Shown here: positions 41,820 through 52,016 of the stretch, one piece after another
How the letters are laid out: every line of letters starts with the position of its first letter
How positions within the stretch are numbered: the first letter of the stretch is position 1
Source: Lachnospiraceae bacterium
GTDB taxonomy: Bacteria > Bacillota > Clostridia > Lachnospirales > Lachnospiraceae
Assembly (NCBI GenBank): GCA_017476665.1
Contig: JAFUZJ010000040.1
Span: 62,001-126,000 of the forward strand
Direction of reading: 5' to 3'
Length of the DNA stretch: 64,000 nt
Notes under the pieces: model-generated
Seen by the model: only the letters and a program-made list of their open reading frames with translations
What the model was told of the DNA's origin: nothing
The model's database searches: none
Position numbers and translations under genes: made by a program

Positions 41820-43334
41820 TTATTGAACCGAACGCATTGTCGGGAATAACAGCACATCCCTGATCGCCGCAGAGTCGGTCAGAAGCATCACCAGTCTGTC
41901 AATGCCGTAGCCGATACCACCGGTGGGCGGCATGCCGATCTCCAGCGCATTTAAGAAGTCCTCATCCGTATGGTTGGCCTCCTCATCGCCCGCCGCAAAT
42001 GCCGCATCCTGTGCCGCAAAACGCTCTCTCTGGTCGATGGGATCGTTCAGCTCGGAGTAGGCGTTGCACATCTCCCAGGTGTTGATGAACAGCTCAAAGC
42101 GCTCCACCTTGTCGGGATCGCTGGGCTTCTTCTTGGTCAACGGAGAGATCGCCAGCGGATGATCCATGATGAAGGTCGGCTGGATCAGCTCCTTCTCGCA
42201 GAACTCCTCGAAGAAGAGATTGATGATATCGCCCTTAGTGTGGCGCTCCTCAAACTCAATGTGGCGCTCCTTGGCCAGTGCCTTTGCCTCCTCGTCGGTG
42301 GCAACGGTGTCAAAATCCACGCCTGCATATTTCTTGATGGCCTCGTTCATGGTCAGGCGCTCAAAGGGCTTGCCCAGATCGATCTCGATGCCGTTGTATG
42401 TGATCTTTGTGGTACCGCACACCTTCTCAGCCAGGTAGCGGAACATGCTCTCAGTAAGCTCCATCATGCCCTCGTAATCGGTATATGCCTGATACAGCTC
42501 CATCAGGGTAAACTCCGGGTTGTGACGGGTATCCACGCCTTCGTTTCGGAACACGCGTCCGATCTCGTACACTCTCTCCAGTCCGCCCACGATCAGTCTC
42601 TTTAAGTAAAGCTCCAGAGAAATGCGCAGCTTCACATCCTCGTCCAGCGCATTGTAATGGGTCTCAAAGGGTCTCGCCGCAGCGCCGCCCGCGTTGGATA
42701 CCAACATCGGCGTCTCCACTTCCATGAAGTTCCGTCCGTCCAGGAAATTACGGATCTCCTTGATGATCTGGCTTCTCTTAATAAAAGTATCCCTTACCTC
42801 AGGATTCACGATCAGATCAGTGTAGCGCTGACGATACCGGATGTCGGTATTGGTCAGACCGTGGAATTTCTCCGGAAGGATCTGCAGGCTCTTGGTGAGC
42901 AACGTCACTTTCGCCGCATGCACGGAAATCTCACCAGTCTTGGTCTTAAACACCTCGCCCTCGATTCCCACGATATCGCCCACATCATACTTTTTAAAAT
43001 CAGCATAGGGCTCCTCGCCGATGCTGTCTCTCGCCACATAGCACTGAATGTTGCCGGGAAGATCCTGCACGTTGCAGAAGGAAGCCTTACCCATGATACG
43101 CTTGGACATCATGCGTCCGGCAATGCGGACCGTCTTGCCCTCAAGCTCCTCAAAGCGATCCTTGATATCGGTGCTGTGATGGGTCACGTCATATTTGGTG
43201 ATCTGAAAAGGGTCCTTGCCTGCTTCCTGCAGAGCTGCCAGTTTCTCGCGGCGCACCTTTAAAAGCTGGTTGATATCCTGCTCCTGTGTGTTTGTCCCTT
43301 TTGCCTGTCCGTTATTGTTCTGCTGTTCTGCCAC
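41820..43334 (-). CDS. lysS: Lysyl-tRNA synthetase (class II)
   Basis: A 504-residue class II enzyme charging tRNA-Lys. An OB-fold anticodon domain (about 60-150, [18 protein letters not shown]) precedes the catalytic core: motif 1 in FMEVETPML, motif 2 [22 protein letters not shown], and motif 3 [13 protein letters not shown]. It starts with GTG (43332-43334) after AAGGAGA. It follows greA by 19 bases in the common greA-lysS order and has its own terminator. Confidence 0.97.
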   Translation of the reverse strand: MAEQQNNNGQAKGTNTQEQDINQLLKVRREKLAALQEAGKDPFQITKYDVTHHSTDIKDRFEELEGKTVRIAGRMMSKRIMGKASFCNVQDLPGNIQCYVARDSIGEEPYADFKKYDVGDIVGIEGEVFKTKTGEISVHAAKVTLLTKSLQILPEKFHGLTNTDIRYRQRYTDLIVNPEVRDTFIKRSQIIKEIRNFLDGRNFMEVETPMLVSNAGGAAARPFETHYNALDEDVKLRISLELYLKRLIVGGLERVYEIGRVFRNEGVDTRHNPEFTLMELYQAYTDYEGMMELTESMFRYLAEKVCGTTKITYNGIEIDLGKPFERLTMNEAIKKYAGVDFDTVATDEEAKALAKERHIEFEERHTKGDIINLFFEEFCEKELIQPTFIMDHPLAISPLTKKKPSDPDKVERFELFINTWEMCNAYSELNDPIDQRERFAAQDAAFAAGDEEANHTDEDFLNALEIGMPPTGGIGYGIDRLVMLLTDSAAIRDVLLFPTMRSVQ

Positions 43335-43353
43335 GTTTCGTATCTCCTTTTTC

Positions 43354-43836
43354 TTACTTACTTCTCTGTATCTCCAAAATCTTATAAGCGAACGTACCTG
43401 CCGGAGTTTCTACCTCTACGGTGTCATTGGTCTTCTTTCCCAGCAGCGCCTTGCCTACAGGGCTCTCGTTGGAAATCTTGCCCTTTAAGCTGTTGGCCTC
43501 AGTGGAACCCACGATCTTGTACTCCAGCTCCTCGCTGTACTCCAGATCCAGAATGCGCACCTTACATCCGATATTGATCTTGTCCAGATCAACCTCGTCC
43601 TCAACCACAACCTCAGCATTTTTCAGGATCTTCTCAAGCTCCTCGATCCTCGCCTCGATGTCTCTCTGCTCGTCCTTCGCTGCGTCATACTCTGCATTCT
43701 CGGAAAGGTCGCCTTGCTCTCTGGCTTCCTTGATCTTCTGTGCAACCTCCTGACGCTTCACTACCTTCAGCTCGTGCAGCTCATCCTCGTACTTTCTGAG
43801 TCCTTCATAGGTTAAAATATTTTTTTTCTCCTGCAT
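43354..43836 (-). CDS. greA: Transcription elongation factor GreA
   Basis: A 160-residue GreA: an N-terminal coiled coil entering the RNA polymerase secondary channel (residues 1-78, [37 protein letters not shown]) and a C-terminal FKBP-like domain ([23 protein letters not shown]). It stimulates cleavage of backtracked transcripts. A perfect consensus sigma-A promoter lies upstream, with a palindrome at the predicted start point, so greA-lysS can be expressed apart from the upstream genes. Confidence 0.97.
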   Translation of the reverse strand: MQEKKNILTYEGLRKYEDELHELKVVKRQEVAQKIKEAREQGDLSENAEYDAAKDEQRDIEARIEELEKILKNAEVVVEDEVDLDKINIGCKVRILDLEYSEELEYKIVGSTEANSLKGKISNESPVGKALLGKKTNDTVEVETPAGTFAYKILEIQRSK

Positions 43837-43870
43837 GACGTGTCCTTTCTGTTTCTATGGTAGAAATCAT

Positions 43871-43884
43871 TTTAGTCAACTAAA
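43871..43884. promoter_or_regulatory. Palindrome TTTAGTCAACTAAA at greA start
   Basis: A perfect 14-base palindrome just past the greA -10 box, about +2 to +15. It shares TTTAGTCA with the right arms of the repeat array near 41,400-41,660. It could be an operator. Confidence 0.5.
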
Positions 43885-43885
43885 G

Positions 43886-43914
43886 ATTATATCTGTTTTA
43901 AATCATAGTGTCAA
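43886..43914 (-). promoter_or_regulatory. Consensus sigma-A promoter of greA-lysS
   Basis: Minus-strand TTGACA (43909-43914), a 17-base spacer and TATAAT (43886-43891): both hexamers perfect. It overlaps the 3' end of the upstream unknown gene. Confidence 0.9.
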
Positions 43915-44845
43915 GAACCGTAGCTGTTTTCTTTTGGGGATTTCTTTTAGCAAAAGCTGCCGGGTGTTCCGCGATCGTCCGCAGCGATACATATTCAACA
44001 GGCATCCTTCGCCCTTTGATCCGCTTCTCCTTCTCCTCCACGGCTCCCAGATCCAGCCAGACACTGCCCGGCGCTAACGTAAGGGGAGGCACATATTTTT
44101 CTCCGGTAAAATCCAATAGATTCAGCGGCTCCGTCAGATATTTTCCGCTGATCCGCACGCGGGAAAAAACGGCGCCCTCCGGCAGAAAACGCAGATCCAC
44201 CGCCAGTCCAAACTCCTCATAGAGCCTTTCTGCAACGGTCTCCACCTGCGCTTTGTAGGTATAGTCCGGCACGATCCACAACAGACTCTTCATCCGGGGA
44301 GCCAGCCGTTCCAACACCTGTCCGATGCATCCCACCGTTCCCAAAGCCAGAAAATGCTCCTGCCCGGCATAGGGCAACAGCCGGTCGATCCATCGAAATT
44401 CCTGATAGGCCTGAAATTCCGGGATTTCGTTTCCGATTGCCTGCGACAGCCAGGCACCGCCCTCCTCTTGGGCCATCCCCGTTTTGCCGCTTCCCGTTTT
44501 CCCCTGCAGGCGCTGCGCATATATGCAGGCGTTTTCGCCCCATCTGTCCAAAAGTGGGTCCAGACAAGCCCGGATCTGGTCTGCCAGCAGCTCTCTCTCT
44601 CTCCGAATCCTGCGTGCCTGCAATCTTGGAAACCAATCCGTCAGGCATTGTAACGCGTTCCCCGATCTCAGCCGCTGCCACAGATTTTCTGCCTCATATC
44701 GCCTCTCGCAGACCGTCAGATGCAGAACCTGAAAATCCTTTCCCATAGCAAACTGCTCCACGCAGACAGGCTCCGCCCCATCTTCCCCTCCGCTGCCTCT
44801 ATTGATCTGTAATTCCCTGTAAACCACATAAATGATCGTATCCAT
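43898..44845 (-). CDS. Unknown protein upstream of greA
   Basis: A 315-residue soluble protein of no recognised family. It is rich in Arg, Leu, Trp and Glu, with segments that look like a mixed alpha/beta fold (MKSLLWIVPDYTYKAQVETV, LAVDLRFLPEG, VWLDLGAVEEKEKRIKG). The C-terminus is basic. A TATAAT ends five bases before the ATG and no ribosome site is visible, so either the message is leaderless, or it is read through from dusB with weak initiation. It lies between dusB and greA in a housekeeping run. Confidence 0.7.
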   Translation of the reverse strand: MDTIIYVVYRELQINRGSGGEDGAEPVCVEQFAMGKDFQVLHLTVCERRYEAENLWQRLRSGNALQCLTDWFPRLQARRIRRERELLADQIRACLDPLLDRWGENACIYAQRLQGKTGSGKTGMAQEEGGAWLSQAIGNEIPEFQAYQEFRWIDRLLPYAGQEHFLALGTVGCIGQVLERLAPRMKSLLWIVPDYTYKAQVETVAERLYEEFGLAVDLRFLPEGAVFSRVRISGKYLTEPLNLLDFTGEKYVPPLTLAPGSVWLDLGAVEEKEKRIKGRRMPVEYVSLRTIAEHPAAFAKRNPQKKTATVLDTMI

Positions 44846-44916
44846 GCTGCATTATATGCAAAAATTCAACGGATATGAAAAATAACAGGAACAATCCGAT
44901 CCGTGTGACCGCATCT

Positions 44917-45882
44917 TCAGACAAAGATTCGCTCCACGCTCTCCACAAGCTGCTCCATGGTCTCCATGGTATTGATCTGCTGGCGGAACTTCGCTGAGCC
45001 GGGCAGTCCGAAGGTATACCAGGACAGGTGCTTGCGCATCTCCCGCACGCCGATATATTCGCCTTTGCATTGCAGCTGCAGCGCCGCATGGCGCAGGATC
45101 AACGCCTTCTTCTCCGCATTGGTCGGTCCGGCGGGAATCGTGCCCTCCCGCAGATATTCCGTAACCTCCCTGAAGATCCATGGATTTCCCTGCGCGGCAC
45201 GCCCGATCATCACACCGTCACATCCGGTCTCCCGAAGCATCTGCTCCGCCTTTTCAGGGCTGTCCACATCCCCGTTGCCCAGCACAGGGATCGACACCGC
45301 CTCCTTCACCTGTCGGATGATGTCCCAGTCCGCCCTGCCGCTGTAATACTGCTCTCTGGTGCGTCCGTGTACAGCCACCGCTGCCACACCGCAGCTCTCC
45401 GCAATTTTCGCGATCTCCACCGCATTTACATGAGACTCATCAAATCCCTTACGGATTTTCACGGTGACTGGCTTTTGGGTAGCCTTCACCAGCGCCGTCA
45501 GGATCTCCTCCACCAGCTTCGGGTCTTTCATCAGCGCCGAACCTTCCCCGTTGTTTACCACCTTGGGCACCGGGCAGCCCATGTTGATGTCCAGGAATGC
45601 ATGGGGCCTGTCCTCAATGCGCTTGGCCATCTCCGAAAGGATCACCGGATCGGAGCCGAAAAGCTGCAGGGAAGCCGCCCCCTCATCAGGGTGGATTTCC
45701 ATCAGGCTGTCCGTATTTTTGTTGTTATAATAGATCGCCTTGGCGCTGACCATCTCCATGCAGACCAGACCCGCACCCAATTCATGGCATAACAGACGAA
45801 AAGGCAGGTCTGATACACCTGCCATGGGAGCCAAGATAATATTGTTGGGCAGCGTCACCCCGCCGATCATCAGTACCGACAT
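44917..45882 (-). CDS. dusB: tRNA-dihydrouridine synthase B
   Basis: A 321-residue FMN enzyme reducing uridines in the tRNA D-loop. It has the Dus barrel signatures LAPMAGVSDLPFRLLCHELGAG, INMGCPVPKVVNNGEGSALM with the catalytic Cys, and VAVHGRTREQYYSG. A helical tRNA-binding C-terminus follows. It sits after coaX (14-base gap) in a run of housekeeping genes. Confidence 0.96.
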   Translation of the reverse strand: MSVLMIGGVTLPNNIILAPMAGVSDLPFRLLCHELGAGLVCMEMVSAKAIYYNNKNTDSLMEIHPDEGAASLQLFGSDPVILSEMAKRIEDRPHAFLDINMGCPVPKVVNNGEGSALMKDPKLVEEILTALVKATQKPVTVKIRKGFDESHVNAVEIAKIAESCGVAAVAVHGRTREQYYSGRADWDIIRQVKEAVSIPVLGNGDVDSPEKAEQMLRETGCDGVMIGRAAQGNPWIFREVTEYLREGTIPAGPTNAEKKALILRHAALQLQCKGEYIGVREMRKHLSWYTFGLPGSAKFRQQINTMETMEQLVESVERIFV

Positions 45883-45896
45883 ATTTTTATCCTCAT

Positions 45897-46667
45897 TTAT
45901 TTCACATTCTTCTCGTAGATCCGTCTCAATCCGTCCAATGTCAGCACGGAATCATAGATATCGATGGCATTGGTGCCTTCCGCGATCAGCCGTCCCAAGC
46001 CTCCGGTGGCAACCACCTTCATATCCCGCAGTCCGCTCTCCTCCCGGACTTTTTTGATGATATATTCCGTCTGTCCGATCTGACCGTACATCAGCCCCGC
46101 CTGCATACTGGAAATGGTTTCCTGGGCCAGGATGGACTTGGGCAGCTTGATCTCTATGTCCGGCAGCTTCGCTGTCTGGGTCCAGAGCGCTTCGGAACTG
46201 ATCTGGATACCGGGCGCCGTGATCCCCGCTGTAAAGCAGCCCTCCCCCGTGATCAGGTCATAAGTCGTTGCCGTTCCGAAGTCGATGACCAGCACCGGTC
46301 CGCCGTACTTTTCAAAAGCGCCCACCGCATCCGCGATACGTCCTGCTCCGATGGCACGGGGATCATCTGTTGTGATGCGGATCCCTGTCTTCACGCCGGG
46401 TCCCACGATCAGCGGTCTGGTTCCCGTATACCGGATCAACGCGCTTTGCAGGGCATGCATCACGTTCGGCACCTCGCTGGAGATGACAGAACCCGTGAGC
46501 GCCTCCGCCTGAATTCCGTTTTTGTGCAGCAATTCACTGATGATCAGCCCGTATTCATCCGACGTGCGGGGTGTTTTCGTTGTCAGGCGAAACGTTACCT
46601 TCAACACCTCTTTGTCAAAAACTCCTAATGTCATATTGGTATTGCCCACATCGATCACAAGTGTCAT
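45897..46667 (-). CDS. coaX: Type III pantothenate kinase
   Basis: A 256-residue CoaX, first step of coenzyme A synthesis. It has the ASKHA phosphate loop [19 protein letters not shown], the metal/active-site [15 protein letters not shown], and [13 protein letters not shown]. The start at 46667 follows AAAGGAA; longer in-frame starts overlap the upstream gene. The upstream DUF6145-like gene ends 19 bases before it and birA precedes that; grouping CoA and biotin functions is common in Firmicutes. Confidence 0.96.
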   Translation of the reverse strand: MTLVIDVGNTNMTLGVFDKEVLKVTFRLTTKTPRTSDEYGLIISELLHKNGIQAEALTGSVISSEVPNVMHALQSALIRYTGTRPLIVGPGVKTGIRITTDDPRAIGAGRIADAVGAFEKYGGPVLVIDFGTATTYDLITGEGCFTAGITAPGIQISSEALWTQTAKLPDIEIKLPKSILAQETISSMQAGLMYGQIGQTEYIIKKVREESGLRDMKVVATGGLGRLIAEGTNAIDIYDSVLTLDGLRRIYEKNVK

Positions 46668-46686
46668 ATCGTTTCCTTCTTTCTGC

Positions 46687-47037
46687 CTAAGCCTCTTCCA
46701 ACAATCCTGCCACATCCTCTTTCAGGATAAAAACTCTGTAATACAAACTCAATGACTCAAACAATTCCTGCCGTTTGCGGCGGATCTCACCCACCAGCAG
46801 ACCGCTGGAGATCTCGTCGTAATAGATATCGTCCTCCTCTGCGTTAGTCTCCATGGATACAGTTCCGTCCTCCTCGAACACGATGGTGAAGATTCCTCCC
46901 ACCTCCTCCGTAAACAGTACACAGATGATATGCAGTTCATCCTTGATGGATTCCGGTATCTTGTCAAACTTTTCGTTAAAATAATATTTCATCTCATAGG
47001 CGTTCGCCCCGCAGAGCACAATCCGGTTATCGCTCAT
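46687..47037 (-). CDS. DUF6145-like protein
   Basis: A 116-residue acidic protein (starts [28 protein letters not shown]; later [15 protein letters not shown] and [23 protein letters not shown]). It resembles a conserved Lachnospiraceae protein of unknown function annotated DUF6145. The ATG at 47037 is preferred because GGGAGG lies five bases upstream. It is positioned between birA and coaX with 18-19 base gaps, so co-transcribed. The function is unknown. Confidence 0.8.
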   Translation of the reverse strand: MSDNRIVLCGANAYEMKYYFNEKFDKIPESIKDELHIICVLFTEEVGGIFTIVFEEDGTVSMETNAEEDDIYYDEISSGLLVGEIRRKRQELFESLSLYYRVFILKEDVAGLLEEA

Positions 47038-47055
47038 AACATCCTCCCGCATCCT

Positions 47056-48042
47056 TTATACATATCCGTAGATTCCTCGCACGGACACCTCTCCGGCATA
47101 CACCTCCCGCAAACTTCCGTCCGGCAGTTCCACGATCAGCTCTCCCCTGTCGTTGATCCCCCGCGCCGTTCCTCTGTATTCTCCGGCCGGATCCAACACA
47201 CACACCTCTTTATCCCGGTTGACCAGCATCGCATTGTAGCTGTCCCGCAGACGCTCCATCGAACAGGTTTGGAGAAACCTCTCATAGTCTGTCTCAAACC
47301 GGTTCATCACGGCCGCCAGCAGCCTGCTGCGATCCACCTTCTCCGCGCACACTTCATCCAGCGCGATGGCCCGGTCCGCAATCTCCGGCGCAAATTCCTG
47401 TTTCCGCACATTGATGCCCACACCGATGACCACATACTGAATATCATTCTGCTCCAGACTCATCTCAGTCAGGATACCGCAAGTTTTCCGACCGTCTATG
47501 ACCACGTCGTTGGGCCACTTGATCCCCGCCGAAAGTCCCAGCACATCCCGAAAGGCCGCCGTGATGGCATGCGCTGCCACCAGCGTCAGCATGGAAGCTC
47601 GATCCGGCGCAAACTCCGGCTTCAAGACGATGGTAAAATAAATATTGGTGTCCGCAGGACTGATCCAGCTCCGTCCTCTTCTCCCTCGTCCCGCCGTCTG
47701 CATATCCGCGACCACCAGCGTCCCGTGCGGTGCTCCGGCTTCCGCCAGCCGCTTCGCCTCTGCATTGGTGGAACCGATCTCCTCGTAAAAGTAAACTTTC
47801 CGCCCCGCCCACCGGGTCTGTATGCGGCTTGCGATCTCGCTCTTATTATAGATCTCTGTCTGTGCTGCTTCCGTCAGACGATAGCCCCGATTTGGCACTG
47901 CCTCAATGTCATAGCCTTCCTTGCGCAGCTGACCGATTGCCTTCCAAACGGCAGTGCGGGACACGCCAAACTGTTCACACAGCTGCTGTCCCGACACATA
48001 ATCTTTTTTTTCTCTCAATAAAGTTAATATTTTTGTCTTCAT
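47056..48042 (-). CDS. birA: Bifunctional biotin ligase / biotin repressor BirA
   Basis: A 328-residue protein. The N-terminal winged helix (residues 1-60, YVSGQQLCEQFGVSRTAVWKAIGQLRKEGYDI) marks the repressor form. The catalytic domain has GSTNAEAKRLAEAG, TAGRGRRGRSWISP (adenylate loop), and KWPNDVVIDGRKTCGIL. A C-terminal SH3-like part follows. It attaches biotin to carboxylase carrier proteins and may repress biotin genes. It starts two bases after argF. Confidence 0.96.
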   Translation of the reverse strand: MKTKILTLLREKKDYVSGQQLCEQFGVSRTAVWKAIGQLRKEGYDIEAVPNRGYRLTEAAQTEIYNKSEIASRIQTRWAGRKVYFYEEIGSTNAEAKRLAEAGAPHGTLVVADMQTAGRGRRGRSWISPADTNIYFTIVLKPEFAPDRASMLTLVAAHAITAAFRDVLGLSAGIKWPNDVVIDGRKTCGILTEMSLEQNDIQYVVIGVGINVRKQEFAPEIADRAIALDEVCAEKVDRSRLLAAVMNRFETDYERFLQTCSMERLRDSYNAMLVNRDKEVCVLDPAGEYRGTARGINDRGELIVELPDGSLREVYAGEVSVRGIYGYV

Positions 48043-48044
48043 TC

Positions 48045-49052
48045 TTACAATGTAGCCGCCATAACCGCCTTAATGGTATGCATGCGGTTCTCCGCTTCTT
48101 CAAACACCAAAGACTGGGACGATTCGAACACCTCGTCCGTCACCTCCATCTCGTCGATGCCGAACTTCTCGGAGATCTGCTCGCCGATCTTGGTCTTCAG
48201 ATCATGGAACGCCGGCAGGCAATGCATAAAGATCGCCTTTTCCCCTGCATTTTCCATCACCGCACGATTTACCTGATAAGGAGAAAGATCCCTTATTCTT
48301 TCTTCCCAGACTTCGTCCGGTTCGCCCATGGACACCCAGACATCCGTATAAATCACATCCACATTCTCCGTACCGATCTGTACATCCTCTGTCAACGTAA
48401 TGCTTCCGCCGTTCTCAGCCGCGATCTGCTTACACTCCTCCACCAGCTCCACATCCGGGAAATACTTCTCTGTGGTGCAGGCAGTGAAATGCATGCCCAT
48501 CTTGGCACACGCCACCATCCAGGAATTTCCCATATTGTAACGGGCATCCCCCATATAAGTCAGCTTGATCCCCTTCAGATACCCGAAATGTTCTCTGATG
48601 GTCAGCAGATCCGCCAGCATCTGGGTGGGATGGAATTCATTGGTCAATCCATTCCACACAGGTACCTTGGAATACCTGGCCAGTTCCTCCACGATCTCCT
48701 GTCCGTAACCGCGATACTCAATCCCTTCAAACATGCCGGCAAGCACACGGGCCGTATCCGCGATACTCTCTTTCTTGCCGATCTGGGAACCGCTGGGGTC
48801 CAGATAGGTGCAGCCCATGCCCAGATCATGCGCCGCCACCTCAAAGGAACAGCGGGTACGGGTGCTGGTCTTTTCAAAGATCAACGCAACATTTTTGCCC
48901 CGCAGCGTATCCACGGGAATCCCCTTCTCCTTTTTGTCCTTCAGGTCTGCCGCCAGATCCAGCAGATAAAGGATCTCCTCCGGGGTAAAATCCAATAATT
49001 TCAGGAAATCCCGTCCTTTTAAATTGATATTGCCTTGGTTGATGCCGCTCAT
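48045..49052 (-). CDS. argF: Ornithine carbamoyltransferase
   Basis: A 335-residue enzyme joining carbamoyl phosphate and ornithine to citrulline (or the reverse in the deiminase pathway, arcB). It has the carbamoyl phosphate loop [10 protein letters not shown], ornithine loop [18 protein letters not shown], and the hinge [13 protein letters not shown]. The length is typical. It is grouped with birA and coaX rather than other arg genes; anabolic or catabolic use cannot be decided from this window. A carbamate-kinase-like gene lies elsewhere in the window. Confidence 0.95.
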   Translation of the reverse strand: MSGINQGNINLKGRDFLKLLDFTPEEILYLLDLAADLKDKKEKGIPVDTLRGKNVALIFEKTSTRTRCSFEVAAHDLGMGCTYLDPSGSQIGKKESIADTARVLAGMFEGIEYRGYGQEIVEELARYSKVPVWNGLTNEFHPTQMLADLLTIREHFGYLKGIKLTYMGDARYNMGNSWMVACAKMGMHFTACTTEKYFPDVELVEECKQIAAENGGSITLTEDVQIGTENVDVIYTDVWVSMGEPDEVWEERIRDLSPYQVNRAVMENAGEKAIFMHCLPAFHDLKTKIGEQISEKFGIDEMEVTDEVFESSQSLVFEEAENRMHTIKAVMAATL

Positions 49053-49078
49053 ATCTGTCTCCTTACTCTCTTATCCTG

Positions 49079-49999
49079 TTATTCCGTCTTGCCTGCCACG
49101 GTCTTGATCGCCGCGCCGATGCTGGCAATGCCCTGCAGCTCTGCGGGAAGCAAAATGGTGTTCGCCTTGCCGTCCGCCACCTTCTCAAAGGCTTCCAGGC
49201 TCTTTAACTTCAGCACAGCCTCATCTGCACTGGCTTCCTTTAACATTTTCAGACCGTCTGCATGTGCCTGCTGCACCTTCAGGATTGCTTCCGCTTCACC
49301 TTCTGCCTCTTTGATCATCTTTTCCTTCTGTGCCTCTGCGCGCAGGATCGCAGACTGTTTCTCAGCCTCTGCACGAAGGATCGCGGATTCTTTTTCACCC
49401 TCTGCCTCCAGGATGCGGGCTTTCTTCTCACCTTCCGCACGGGTTACAGCCTCACGTCTCTCACGCTCTGCCTTCATCTGTTTCTCCATGGCATTCTGGA
49501 TCTCTGCGGGAGGAATAATATTCTTCAGCTCCACACGATTCACCTTGATGCCCCAGGGGTCGGTTGCGATATCCAGTGCCGCACGCATCTTGGTATTGAT
49601 GATCTCACGGGAGGTCAGCGTCTGATCCAGCTCCAGATCACCGATGATATTACGCAGGGTGGTCGCTGTCAGGTTCTCGATGGCCATCATCGGATTCTCC
49701 ACGCCGTAGGTAAACAGCTTGGGGTCTGTGATCTGATAAAACACCACCGTGTCGATATGAACGGAAGCGTTATCCTTGGTGATCACCGGCTGAGGCGGGA
49801 AATCCGCCACCTGTTCCTTCAGGTTCACACGGCGCGCCACTTTATCAATAAACGGCATTTTTAAATGAAATCCCACGGACCAGGTTCCCTGGTAAGCGCC
49901 AAGACGCTCTACCACCCACGCCTGCGCCTGGGGAACAATCTTGATACAGTTGAAAAACGCCCAGATGATAATAACTAAAAGAATAATGATAACCGGCAT
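49079..49999 (-). CDS. SPFH domain (stomatin/prohibitin-like) membrane protein
   Basis: A 306-residue protein. One N-terminal transmembrane segment (residues 2-16), then the SPFH domain (IKIVPQAQAWVVERLGAYQGTW, FQITDPKLFTYGVENPMMAIENL), then a long Glu/Ala/Lys coiled coil (EREAVTRAEGEKKARIL-like, about 185-260) and a C-terminal tail. These proteins form oligomeric rings in functional membrane microdomains. It pairs with an NfeD protein 88 bases upstream, the usual partner. Confidence 0.94.
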   Translation of the reverse strand: MPVIIILLVIIIWAFFNCIKIVPQAQAWVVERLGAYQGTWSVGFHLKMPFIDKVARRVNLKEQVADFPPQPVITKDNASVHIDTVVFYQITDPKLFTYGVENPMMAIENLTATTLRNIIGDLELDQTLTSREIINTKMRAALDIATDPWGIKVNRVELKNIIPPAEIQNAMEKQMKAERERREAVTRAEGEKKARILEAEGEKESAILRAEAEKQSAILRAEAQKEKMIKEAEGEAEAILKVQQAHADGLKMLKEASADEAVLKLKSLEAFEKVADGKANTILLPAELQGIASIGAAIKTVAGKTE

Positions 50000-50087
50000 A
50001 TTACACCTCTTTCTGCATGGATACCGCCATGCGCTGCTTATTTTTCAGATTCTCGTTTTCTCTTGTTCCATCCGGCCCGGATGCCGT

Positions 50088-50540
50088 CTATGCCTGCTGC
50101 GCCTGTGCATCCGCCCGCACGATCAGTTTGACACCGTTCACGGCCACAACCTGCACCACAGTGCCCACCGCCAGGTTCTTATTGTCGTCCTCACTGCGCG
50201 CTGTCCACTCCTGACCGCCCACCGTAACCTGACCGATGCCCTGCAGATTGTTTACTTCGCTGATCACGATCGCCTGCCGGCCGATCATGCTCTCCACATT
50301 GGTGCGCACCCTGTCTTTATTGAAATATTTTACAGCGATCGGACGCGTGAATATCATCAATACGATCGACACCACCAAAAATACCAGGATCTGCAGCCAC
50401 AACGGCAGAGAAACAGCAGAGAGGATCAGAGCCACGATCGCACCACCGGCAAACCAGATACTGGTCAGACCCAGACTGATGATTTCCACTACAATAGACA
50501 CAATGAGCACCACAAGCCATAGTATCATCATTTCGCTCAT
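50088..50540 (-). CDS. NfeD-like membrane protein
   Basis: A 150-residue NfeD protein of the short form: two to three transmembrane helices (residues 5-85, LWLVVLIVSIVVEIISLG, IWFAGGAIVALILSAV), then a C-terminal OB-fold NfeD domain (SMIGRQAIVISEVNNLQGIGQVTVGGQEWTAR). It is thought to work with SPFH proteins, as here. AAGGAGC precedes the ATG. Confidence 0.92.
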   Translation of the reverse strand: MSEMMILWLVVLIVSIVVEIISLGLTSIWFAGGAIVALILSAVSLPLWLQILVFLVVSIVLMIFTRPIAVKYFNKDRVRTNVESMIGRQAIVISEVNNLQGIGQVTVGGQEWTARSEDDNKNLAVGTVVQVVAVNGVKLIVRADAQAQQA

Positions 50541-50587
50541 AAAATAATGCTCCTTTCTGAATTTTTTAAATTTGCTTCTAGTTTACT

Positions 50588-50627
50588 ACAAAAATAGAAA
50601 CAGGGCAACATTCTTCTGTTGCCCTGT
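50588..50627 (-). terminator. Terminator after cell-wall hydrolase gene
   Basis: A perfect 11-bp stem ACAGGGCAACA/TGTTGCCCTGT (50600-50610, 50617-50627) with a 6-base loop, followed on the minus strand by a T-rich tract. It separates the hydrolase from the NfeD/SPFH pair. Confidence 0.85.
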
Positions 50628-50678
50628 CGTAAAATTTTATAAAATTTATACTTTTTGTTTTGGCTCGGCAGGACAATC

Positions 50679-51758
50679 CTAGTAGAACACATGGTTTCCG
50701 ATCACGATGCCTTCCCTGCCGTCGTTTCGTCTGAAGTGCGTGCAGTCACCCACATTGGATACGCCGGAAAGCGCTTCTTTCGCAGCCTGCTTGCAGCTCT
50801 CGGAAATCTTACCGGATGCATATCTGGCATCCACCTTCCCGTTCATCGCCGGTGTAAACTGACCGGACGCATAGATTACGCCATGGATTGTGTTGGGATA
50901 AGCGCCGCTTCTCACACGGTTCATCACGACCGCTCCTACTGCCACCTGACCCTCGTAACTCTCTCCGCCGGCCTCACAATAGATCAGCGCCGCCAACAGA
51001 AGCTCCGTATCTGCATCCGCGGTCACTTCGCCATAGTTCACATGGCGTTTTGCTTCCTTCTCGGCTTTCTCTCTGGCCTTGATCTCCTCAATGGTCTCGC
51101 CCGTATCAATTTGGAAATCGATCTCTACAAACTCCGCGGATACATAAGCATCTTTGCCCTCGTAATCCACGCAGACCCACTCGGCATCCTTATCATAATC
51201 ACCGACCACATCCAAAACCTCGCCCTTGGGAACAAGCCCATACACGCCGGCATCGGTATTCGCTTCCTTCCGGACACGGAGCGTCTCGGTATTCACGGTT
51301 GCCATGGTACGTCCTACCTCATTTGCCAGTGCCTCTGCTTCCTCGCCGAACAGCAGAAATTCATCCTTTGCCCAGCCTACCAGCTTGCCGGACTGTAACT
51401 TCGTCCAACCGTCCTTGCGCTCCAGGATCACGCCGCCGCAATCCTTGTACAGTTCTCCGGCCTTATCTGCAAGCTCCGTTGCCTCGATTCTGACGTTCAC
51501 GGCACTCTTTACATTGGCCATTACAATATTTGATTTGGTTTCCTCTTCCTCAACCGCTGCCTGTCTTGCTTTGTAAGTGCTTACATCCGGATAAACGACC
51601 GTGGTGGACTCCAAAACAGTTGCCACACCACCATTCATCGCATCCAGATAACTTTTTCCTATGTTTTTAGCTTCTGCGGTCGTGCCTGCGCCCATCATTA
51701 CAGTCGTACCAACCAGGATACCTGCAAGTGTGCGGCAGAACCTTCTGCTTCCTGCCAT
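50679..51758 (-). CDS. Secreted cell-wall hydrolase with two SH3b domains and a SleB domain
   Basis: A 359-residue protein with a signal peptide (residues 1-28, GILVGTTVMMGAGTTAEAK). Two SH3b wall-binding domains follow (about 75-135, SAVNVRIEATEL, and 140-215, ETLRVRKEANTDAG), then a charged helix. The C-terminal SleB-type hydrolase domain (ELLLAALIYCEAGGESYEGQ, NRVRSGAYPNTIHGVI, GDCTHFRR) carries the catalytic Glu near residue 255. SleB-type enzymes cut spore cortex or vegetative wall; the SH3b domains and constitutive-type promoter fit vegetative use. GGAGG sets the start. Confidence 0.92.
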   Translation of the reverse strand: MAGSRRFCRTLAGILVGTTVMMGAGTTAEAKNIGKSYLDAMNGGVATVLESTTVVYPDVSTYKARQAAVEEEETKSNIVMANVKSAVNVRIEATELADKAGELYKDCGGVILERKDGWTKLQSGKLVGWAKDEFLLFGEEAEALANEVGRTMATVNTETLRVRKEANTDAGVYGLVPKGEVLDVVGDYDKDAEWVCVDYEGKDAYVSAEFVEIDFQIDTGETIEEIKAREKAEKEAKRHVNYGEVTADADTELLLAALIYCEAGGESYEGQVAVGAVVMNRVRSGAYPNTIHGVIYASGQFTPAMNGKVDARYASGKISESCKQAAKEALSGVSNVGDCTHFRRNDGREGIVIGNHVFY

Positions 51759-51835
51759 TTCCAGTTTCCTCCAACTATTTTAACATTTTAATAACAAATG
51801 TTACGAAATTGTTAAATTTGTTAAGATTTTCCTAG

Positions 51836-51864
51836 ATAGTAACAGAAGCATTTTTGTTTGTCAA
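51836..51864 (-). promoter_or_regulatory. Sigma-A promoter of cell-wall hydrolase
   Basis: Minus-strand TTGACA (51859-51864), a 17-base spacer and TACTAT (51836-51841). The leader is about 70 bases. Confidence 0.75.
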
Positions 51865-52016
51865 GGCATGGATTGTTTCTTTTTTTGTACAATCCGATTA
51901 AAAAACAGGCGTATTTTTATTAAAATTCACTATATCTTGTATTTTTTTAAGATGTTACAACTTTTTTACATGCCACATCTTGTTCCTTGCTTTTTATGAA
52001 AAAAATTGGAATTTTT

